From Bacteroidota bacterium (lineage in GTDB: Bacteria > Bacteroidota > Bacteroidia > Chitinophagales > Chitinophagaceae), in the NCBI GenBank assembly GCA_023392185.1, contig JAEVZP010000179.1, positions 1-10,607 on the forward strand: a DNA stretch of 10,607 nucleotides. Reading direction: 5' to 3'. Both the position numbers and the translations under genes were made by a program. Shown piece after piece: positions 6,122-10,607 of this stretch. The notes below the pieces were generated by a model, which was not told where the DNA came from, did no database searches, and saw only the letters and a program-made list of their open reading frames with translations. Within the stretch, counting starts at the first letter, position 1, and each line of letters begins with the position of its first letter.

Positions 6122-7192
6122 CTACTTATTAAAAAAGAACAAAATAACCGCGCCGGTAATCAGCATGTTGAAAAGCGCGAGCGGAATCAGCTTTTTCCAG
6201 CCGAGATTCATCAGCTGATCGTAGCGGAAGCGGGGCAGTGTCCAGCGGATGGCCATAAAGAACAACACGAAACCAATGGTTTTGATTAACAACACCAATA
6301 CGCAGATCGCCACAAAAAGCCATTGCGGAACGGAAGCCGCCACGTTGTCCATGAACGGGAAGTTGTAGCCCCCGAAATACAGCGTGGACAAAAAGGCGCT
6401 GGAAATAAACAGGTTGATGTATTCGGCAAACAGATAGAAGCCCAGCTTCATCGACGAATACTCCTGGTGGTAGCCCATGTTCAGCTCGTTCTCGGCCTCG
6501 GCCAGGTCGAAGGGCGCCCGGTTGAGTTCAGCCGTCGCGCAGATAAAAAAGATCACAAAGCCCAGGGGCTGCTTGAAGACATTCCAGGTGAAATAGCCGT
6601 CCTGCCAGAAGCCATGCTGCTGTTGCACAATGTCGCGCAGGCTGAGGCTGCCGGTGAGCATCAGCAGCGCAATGAGCGAAAGGCCCATGGCCAGTTCATA
6701 CGAAATGGCCTGCGATGCCGCCCGCACACTGGAGAGAAGCGAGAATTTATTATTAGACGCCCAGCCGCCGAGCATTACGCCATAGACGCCCAGACTTACT
6801 ACGCCAAACAGGTAAAGGATGCCAATATTGATATCCGCTACCTGTAAAGAAATGACGCGTCCGCTTTCGGCTACATAGTCCGGCCCCCAGGGCAGGATGG
6901 CACTCGTCATGGTGGCTGTCAGCATGGCCAGCCCCGGGCCGAGGATAAAGAGGAAGCGGGTGGAAGAATCGGGCACGATCTCTTCCTTCATAAACAGCTT
7001 TACCCCGTCGGCCAGCGGTTGAAAAAGGCCAAACGGACCGGCGCGGTTGGGACCAATACGATCCTGCATCACGGCGGCTACCTTACGTTCGCCCCAGGTG
7101 GCATACATGGCCACACCCAGGGAGCCCAGAAGGATGATGGTAATCAGAATCAGCTTTTCGAGCACAAAGGCCCATTCGATCATCAAAAGCAT
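6122..7192 (-). CDS. nuoH: NADH-quinone oxidoreductase subunit H
   Basis: A 356-residue membrane subunit that forms the heel of complex I and much of the quinone chamber, with about eight helices. Family signatures are GERKVAAVMQDRIGPNRAGP (about 34-53) with FQPLADGVKLFMKEE after it, SQAISYELAMGLSL, and the acidic loop ELNRAPFDLAEAENELNMGYHQEYSSMKLGFY with the conserved Glu residues of the E-channel. The final RWTLPRFRYDQLMNLGWK segment is also typical. Two starts are possible, ATG at 7192 (MLLMIEW) or at 7183 (MIEWAF); a -7-like box only 8 bases upstream of 7192 would leave almost no leader for the first, so 7183 is credible. Next in the same direction come mntA-hepT rather than nuoI, which is the unusual point. 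Confidence 0.96.
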   Translation of the reverse strand: MLLMIEWAFVLEKLILITIILLGSLGVAMYATWGERKVAAVMQDRIGPNRAGPFGLFQPLADGVKLFMKEEIVPDSSTRFLFILGPGLAMLTATMTSAILPWGPDYVAESGRVISLQVADINIGILYLFGVVSLGVYGVMLGGWASNNKFSLLSSVRAASQAISYELAMGLSLIALLMLTGSLSLRDIVQQQHGFWQDGYFTWNVFKQPLGFVIFFICATAELNRAPFDLAEAENELNMGYHQEYSSMKLGFYLFAEYINLFISSAFLSTLYFGGYNFPFMDNVAASVPQWLFVAICVLVLLIKTIGFVLFFMAIRWTLPRFRYDQLMNLGWKKLIPLALFNMLITGAVILFFFNK

Positions 7193-7199
7193 AGGAAGG

Positions 7200-7207
7200 C
7201 AAAGGTA
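7200..7207 (-). promoter_or_regulatory. Candidate -7 promoter box upstream of nuoH
   Basis: The minus strand reads TACCTTTG, an exact match to the Bacteroidota -7 element TAnnTTTG, in the 41-base gap between the unknown membrane protein gene and nuoH. A TTG lies upstream but only 13 bases away, short of the usual 17-23. Transcription would begin near 7193, which implies a nearly leaderless message or a start at the second ATG (7183). Confidence 0.4.
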
Positions 7208-7233
7208 AATCCAAACCGGTCAAGGAAGGATAC

Positions 7234-7695
7234 CTAAAACTTATAGCCGTTCTGATTATCGCCCAGCAATTCCGGAATCTGCTGCGAGCCGAAGGTGACT
7301 CCCGCCAGCCCGGTGGCGATGCCTACCACACCCAGCGATCCAAGCAGCACTGCCAGGTCCCAATCCATCCAGCTATACGTCAGCCAGCTGATACTGGCGG
7401 TCAGCAGCAGCGAACCGGTAATGGCAAGCGCTCCAGCTACAATTTTCCAGCAGAAAGCAAGCCGGCCGATCACGTAGCCCATCGTCAGGTTGGTAAGCAC
7501 CGTCCAGATCAAACCGGCAAAAATGGTTTGGGTCAGGTGCCGGTCAAACCGGACATCGAGCCACTCCAGCCCGGAGAGCCCCTTGGATCCGATGATCATA
7601 CGGGCAAAAAAGAGGTCAAACAAGGTTCCGGCAATCAGTCCGCATACGAGCCCCAGGGGCAGGGCCAGGAAACACTTTGTCAGCTTTTTAATCAT
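7234..7695 (-). CDS. Four-helix membrane protein of unknown function within the nuo block
   Basis: The 153-residue product is strongly hydrophobic, with four likely membrane spans at about 8-29, 54-77, 83-105 and 113-135. It starts with MIKKLTKC (positive inside) and ends in a short polar tail, IPELLGDNQNGYKF. The loop after span 1 (about 31-53) carries several charged residues (SGLEWLDVRFDRH). I see no motif of a known complex I subunit or transporter, and it is not an antiporter-like Nuo protein. It sits between nuoG and nuoH in the same direction, 207 bases after nuoG and 41 bases before nuoH. Either it is an accessory or assembly protein for complex I, or an unrelated gene that settled between two operon halves. 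The sequence does not decide between these. Confidence 0.82.
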   Translation of the reverse strand: MIKKLTKCFLALPLGLVCGLIAGTLFDLFFARMIIGSKGLSGLEWLDVRFDRHLTQTIFAGLIWTVLTNLTMGYVIGRLAFCWKIVAGALAITGSLLLTASISWLTYSWMDWDLAVLLGSLGVVGIATGLAGVTFGSQQIPELLGDNQNGYKF

Positions 7696-7848
7696 TGGAG
7701 ATAATGAAGTAAGTCTCCCATAGACCAGCTTAAAATATGGCTGTTTGTTTGTACATACACAAATTATTGCAAAAGCAATGTTGCAGTCGCGAAGCGCATC
7801 ACGCTGCCCTGCCGGGGACCGGGCAACCGTTTCAAACCGGTTCAGACA

Positions 7849-7863
7849 CTGCCGGAGCGGCAG
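7849..7863. repeat. GC-rich perfect hairpin in the nuoG 3' spacer
   Basis: CTGCCG and CGGCAG form a 6-bp stem with a 3-base loop in the 207-base gap (7696-7902) after nuoG. No T-run follows it on the minus strand, so it is not a canonical terminator. The rest of the gap has further GC-rich inverted pieces around 7804-7826 and a small ATTGC/GCAAT hairpin near 7765-7778, but no gene. Confidence 0.4.
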
Positions 7864-7902
7864 GATTCGTTGTTATAAAAAAATCTTTTCGCCCGATTCT
7901 GC

Positions 7903-9012
7903 CTATGCATCATCGGTGTGCAGGTTGGGCAGAAAATTGTTGCCGTGTGCCGGCCCTTCGATCTTGCTCAGGTCGATTTGCGGTCGGTTGACATCGCTCA
8001 CTTCGTGGATTTTGAGCAACAGCTTTGGATCCCGACCCATGATTTCCGGCATCAGATCCTGCACCTGATTGGGCTTGGCGACTCCCCGATAGTGGCCCTG
8101 CGAGATCACACTGTGGCGGTTTACGGCGCTGGGGCCTTCAATAACCCAGTCGGCAGTTTCTTTTTTGTGGAAACGGCAGGTATTACAAATCCATTCTTCT
8201 ACCTCCCCCCACTGGTCTTTGCGGGCCGTCACCCGGAACACCTCATCGCCCCGCATCCAAAGCCGCACTTTTCCGGAACAGGTCGGGCAATCGCGGTGTG
8301 CATCCACCGGTTTGGTGAACCATACCCGGTTTTTAAAACGGAACGTCCGGTCGGTCAGTGCGCCCACCGGACACACGTCGATGACGTTGCCGATAAACTC
8401 GTTGTCGAGCGCCTTGCCGATGCAGGTCGAAATCGTGGAGTGGTCGCCGCGGTCGAGCACGCCGTGCTCGCGCTGATTGGTGAGTTGCTGGGCGGTGTAT
8501 ACACAACGGTAGCACATAATGCAGCGCGTCATGTGCAGTTGAATATAGGGGCCCAGGTCTTCCTTGACAAAGGTGCGCTTCGGAAACTCAAAGCGGGTGC
8601 CGGCATCACCGTGCTCATAGCTTAGGTCCTGCAGGTCGCACTCGCCGGCCTGGTCGCACACCGGGCAATCGAGCGGGTGGTTGAGCAGCAAAAATTCGGT
8701 CACGCCTTTGCGGGCGTCAAGTACTTTATCACTGGTCATGGATCTGACTTCCATGCCATCCATCACACCGGTGCGGCACGAGGCCACCAGCTTGGGCATT
8801 GGGCGCGGATCTTTCTCCGAGCCTTTGCTAACCTCTACCAGGCAGGTGCGGCATTTGCCGCCCGAGCCTTCGAGTTTGGAGTAGTAGCACATCGCCGGCG
8901 GCGTTACATCGCCGCCAATAAGGCGGGCTGCCTGCAGAATGGTCGTTCCGGGGGCTACCTCCACCGGGATATTGTCTATCGTTACTTTGATTGTGTTCGG
9001 TGCTTCTGCCAT
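7903..9012 (-). CDS. nuoG: NADH-quinone oxidoreductase subunit G, short form
   Basis: An iron-sulfur subunit of the complex I electron-input arm. Starting at the ATG at 9012 (MAEAPNTIKVTID) it has 369 residues; the frame extends to 9102 but the added 30 residues look unlike a ferredoxin N-terminus. In order: a [2Fe-2S] ferredoxin domain (C42, C54, C57, C79), the N5 box H112-x3-C116-x2-C119-x5-C125, a [4Fe-4S] set C164, C167, C170 and C214, then a short domain with C242-PT-C245 and C276-NT-C279. The large molybdopterin-oxidoreductase-like domain of E. coli NuoG (about 900 residues) is missing; short forms are known in Bacteroidota. It is the first nuo gene here, with a promoter-like motif upstream and a divergent gene beyond, so nuoF is not adjacent. 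Confidence 0.94.
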   Translation of the reverse strand: MAEAPNTIKVTIDNIPVEVAPGTTILQAARLIGGDVTPPAMCYYSKLEGSGGKCRTCLVEVSKGSEKDPRPMPKLVASCRTGVMDGMEVRSMTSDKVLDARKGVTEFLLLNHPLDCPVCDQAGECDLQDLSYEHGDAGTRFEFPKRTFVKEDLGPYIQLHMTRCIMCYRCVYTAQQLTNQREHGVLDRGDHSTISTCIGKALDNEFIGNVIDVCPVGALTDRTFRFKNRVWFTKPVDAHRDCPTCSGKVRLWMRGDEVFRVTARKDQWGEVEEWICNTCRFHKKETADWVIEGPSAVNRHSVISQGHYRGVAKPNQVQDLMPEIMGRDPKLLLKIHEVSDVNRPQIDLSKIEGPAHGNNFLPNLHTDDA

Positions 9013-9068
9013 GACCTGCGCAATTTTATTAGGGACCGTCCTGCGGGGAGTGCAGCACAGTACGAGTG

Positions 9069-9102
9069 CAAAGGTGACATTTCTTTCCCTTAAAAGGCAC
9101 AA
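9069..9102 (-). promoter_or_regulatory. Candidate promoter of nuoG
   Basis: On the minus strand a TTG (9102-9100) is followed after 23 bases by CACCTTTG (9076-9069), which resembles the Bacteroidota pair TTTG-N17..23-TAnnTTTG with one departure in the -7 box. Transcription would begin near 9062, leaving about 50 bases of leader before the nuoG ATG. The same CACCTTTGCA word lies at an almost equal distance upstream of nuoJ. Confidence 0.5.
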
Positions 9103-9227
9103 GGGCCGGGAAAAAAGCCTTTTTTCAAAAAAATCCGGTTGTATTCATAGGGGGAAAATAAATGACAGCCGTATTCAGGAGTAACAACGCCCTGCCGGTA
9201 AAGTTTTCTGCCCTCTGGCTACGACTT

Positions 9228-10169
9228 ATGAAAAGCATTCTCTCTCTTCTCTTTTTAACGCTCTTGTCCTTTGCAGCCGGCGCACAGGACAAGATCTTTG
9301 TCAAAACCCAAAAGCAGCCTGTCACAGGCGTTGTTACGGAGGTGGGTGCCACCGAGGTCCGTTATCACATGAGCGGCCGGCCGCTGCCCGTACTGACGGT
9401 CGAAAAGCAAGACGTGATCCGCATTCAGTTCGAAAACGGGCAAACATTGCAACTCAGCGACCCGTCTGCTGATTTCAGCCTCTACTACGACCAGCACCTC
9501 TGGAACGCCAAAGTAAGCCTTTTTTCACCGCTGAACGGCCACACCCAACTGTATCTGGAGAATGTAGTGAAGCCCGGGCGCAGCCGCGAATTTGAACTCA
9601 ACATCATCGGCCTGGGTGTGGATCCCAATATGCTCGACGGCAGCAGTCATCCGATCACCGGCGAGCCGATTACCTATGAAGCGAAAGGCATCGGCGTGGG
9701 TTATGGCATTCGTTTTATAAAGATGCCCGATTATGTGGGCAATATGCGCCTGCGCCACCTGATGCAGGGCTCCTATATCAAACCAGCAGTTTCTTTTGCT
9801 TATTATACCCGCAATTTTGTAGCCGGCAACAGCTATCGCGCCAGCGGTGATTATCTGTATCGCAAACCGGTTTTCTCAACAATGGTAGGTGCCAGCTTTG
9901 GACGGCAGTGGATTCTGGACAACACCATTTCTATCGATGCCTATGGGCTGTTTGGCATTGGATATGATAACGTGCGCTCTACGCAGGAAAAAATCACCCG
10001 CGACGCGCAGGGCATCATTTTCGCCAACTACATGGATAACACGCCATACCCCGGCTTTGGCTACACCCGCTTTTCAAAATCTGATTTGGGCGTAGCTTTG
10101 GGACTTGGGGTACGGGTAGGGTTTTTATTTGATTGGAAAAAAGAAACCAAGACAACTATCGTGAGATAG
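9228..10169 (+). CDS. Secreted protein, probable outer-membrane beta-barrel, unknown function
   Basis: Started at the ATG at 9228 the product has 313 residues and opens with a clear signal peptide, MKSILSLLFLTLLSFAAGA, with cleavage before QDK. An ATG at 9162 in the same frame would bury the signal peptide behind 22 residues and is less likely. Residues about 23-80 form a small beta-rich module (VKTQKQPVTGVVTEVGATEVRY ... DVIRIQFENGQ, in two parts) typical of Bacteroidota surface proteins. The rest alternates polar and aromatic residues (YYTRNFVAGNSY, YGLFGIGYDNV, LGVALGLGVRVGFLFDW) as in a beta-barrel with a C-terminal strand. It is divergent from nuoG, with 215 bases between starts, and is closed by a strong terminator, so it is a single-gene unit. 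I do not recognise a specific function. Confidence 0.82.
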   Translation: MKSILSLLFLTLLSFAAGAQDKIFVKTQKQPVTGVVTEVGATEVRYHMSGRPLPVLTVEKQDVIRIQFENGQTLQLSDPSADFSLYYDQHLWNAKVSLFSPLNGHTQLYLENVVKPGRSREFELNIIGLGVDPNMLDGSSHPITGEPITYEAKGIGVGYGIRFIKMPDYVGNMRLRHLMQGSYIKPAVSFAYYTRNFVAGNSYRASGDYLYRKPVFSTMVGASFGRQWILDNTISIDAYGLFGIGYDNVRSTQEKITRDAQGIIFANYMDNTPYPGFGYTRFSKSDLGVALGLGVRVGFLFDWKKETKTTIVR

Positions 10170-10175
10170 GGGAAT

Positions 10176-10206
10176 TTCTTAAGCATCTGTAGGGAGATCT
10201 TAAGAA
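10176..10206 (+). repeat. Hairpin with GTAGGG loop after the outer-membrane protein gene
   Basis: TTCTTAAG and CTTAAGAA pair, continued inward by ATCT/AGAT with one bulged C, giving a 12-bp stem around the loop GTAGGG. There is no T-run after it. The terminator hairpin that follows 10 bases later has exactly the same six-base loop. Confidence 0.6.
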
Positions 10207-10216
10207 TATATGGGGA

Positions 10217-10253
10217 AAAGCCGCTCTTGTAGGGAAGAGCGGCTTTATTTTTT
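10217..10253 (+). terminator. Rho-independent terminator
   Basis: Twelve base pairs without mismatch (AAAGCCGCTCTT with AAGAGCGGCTTT), a six-base loop GTAGGG, then ATTTTTT. It ends the transcript of the preceding outer-membrane protein gene. With A on the left and T on the right of the stem it could also act for transcripts arriving from the right. Confidence 0.92.
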
Positions 10254-10304
10254 CGGTAGTGTTTTAGAACGAATGATGGAACCGAAAACATACGGAGATG
10301 GCGG

Positions 10305-10333
10305 GCCTTCGACAAGCTCAGGCTGACACCCGC
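10305..10333. repeat. REP-like repeat, copy 1
   Basis: Twenty-nine bases beginning GCCTTCGACAAGCTCAGG and ending CACCCGC, repeated exactly at 10370. This copy is also bracketed by GCGGG (10301-10305) and CCCGC (10329-10333), so it can fold into a hairpin with an imperfect inner stem GCCT/AGGC. The core TTCGACAAGCTCAGG is of the kind seen in dispersed extragenic palindromes of many bacteria. Confidence 0.8.
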
Positions 10334-10369
10334 GCTTTTAAAGTAGAAAGGGACATGAAGTGCTTGTTT

Positions 10370-10398
10370 GCCTTCGACAAGCTCAGGCTGACACCCGC
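10370..10398. repeat. REP-like repeat, copy 2
   Basis: Identical over 29 bases to the copy 65 bases upstream, in the same orientation. It lacks the outer GCGGG arm of copy 1 and is followed by CATGACGAG. The flanks of the two copies are otherwise unrelated, so the repeat unit itself is what has been copied. Confidence 0.8.
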
Positions 10399-10426
10399 CA
10401 TGACGAGCGTAAAACAGCCGAACTAA

Positions 10427-10588
10427 GAGCCTATCCAGAAAATGGGACGCTTTCTTTGTCATTCTGCAAAGAATCCCTTGATAATGACCTTTTCAAAGAA
10501 AAATCTGAAGAGATCCATTCAAGGATGACAAAGATTCTGCCCGAATCCAGCATGCGTGTTCACAACCTTTTATTTTTAGGATAGGCTC
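10427..10588. mobile_element. MITE-like element with TAA target duplication
   Basis: A 162-base non-coding element with perfect 10-bp terminal inverted repeats, GAGCCTATCC (10427-10436) and GGATAGGCTC (10579-10588), continuing inward with AAAA/TTTT after two mismatches. It is flanked on both sides by TAA (10424-10426 and 10589-10591), consistent with a 3-bp target duplication. Inside, CTTTGTCATTCT (10454-10465) and AGGATGACAAAG (10522-10533) form a second inverted repeat with one mismatch. There is no transposase; movement would need one supplied elsewhere, perhaps from an IS with the same ends (IS5-like families use 3-bp targets), which is inference. Confidence 0.7.
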
Positions 10589-10607
10589 TAAGCATCTGGA
10601 AGCGCTC

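Noticed and set aside
9013..9102. N-terminal extension of nuoG from 9102
   Set aside because: The added 30 residues do not resemble a ferredoxin N-terminus and would run through the candidate promoter.
10305..10398. CRISPR array
   Set aside because: Only two repeats, a 36-base interval, no cas genes, and the repeat matches a dispersed extragenic type.
10061..10462. Open frame on the minus strand across the repeat zone
   Set aside because: It runs antisense through the outer-membrane protein end, the terminator and both REP copies (giving PELVEG and LSLSKA pieces typical of translated repeats), so it is not a gene.
10180..10598. Direct repeat TAAGCATCTG at 10180-10189 and 10589-10598
   Set aside because: Ten bases shared between the first hairpin and the right flank of the MITE; too short and without further similarity to call an attachment site or duplication.

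Overview
The window reads as chromosomal DNA of a pigmented member of the Bacteroidota, most likely in or near Chitinophagia/Chitinophagales. The grounds are a CrtI-CrtB-CrtZ-fused lycopene cyclase-Idi carotenoid operon, a short NuoG without the large molybdopterin-type domain, -7 boxes of the TAnnTTTG type upstream of nuo genes, few Shine-Dalgarno sequences and Bacteroidota-style outer-membrane protein architecture. The genus cannot be told from sequence alone.

Left part (1-3223, + strand): the tail of a carotenoid operon. It holds the 3' end of crtI (phytoene desaturase), crtB (phytoene synthase), a small exported protein of unknown function, crtZ (beta-carotene hydroxylase), a fused CrtYcd-type lycopene cyclase and idi (type 1 IPP isomerase). 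Most junctions are ATGA or longer overlaps, so the genes are probably translationally coupled. Together they supply DMAPP/IPP balance, phytoene, lycopene, beta-carotene and then zeaxanthin.

Middle (3491-9012, - strand): a block of respiratory complex I genes in the order nuoG, unknown membrane protein, nuoH, [mntA-hepT], nuoI, nuoJ, nuoK. It converges on the carotenoid operon, with a 267-bp non-coding gap between them. The block is interrupted twice. A four-helix membrane protein lies between nuoG and nuoH. A minimal nucleotidyltransferase/HEPN toxin-antitoxin pair (MntA-HepT) lies between nuoH and nuoI and is followed by a decayed second copy of the mntA 5' end. Neither nuoF before nuoG nor nuoL after nuoK is present, so the complex I genes must be split in this genome. 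Promoter-like motifs upstream of nuoG, nuoH and nuoJ suggest several transcription starts.

Right part (9228-10607, + strand): a divergent gene for a secreted, probably outer-membrane protein of unknown function, a strong intrinsic terminator, then a non-coding repeat zone. That zone has two identical 29-bp REP-like repeats and a 162-bp MITE-like element with 10-bp perfect terminal inverted repeats and a TAA target duplication.

Nothing here is a clearly new multi-gene defence or biosynthetic system. The observations most worth following are the toxin-antitoxin insertion with its mntA relic, the unknown secreted protein inside the carotenoid operon, the unusual cysteine pattern of NuoG, and the MITE.
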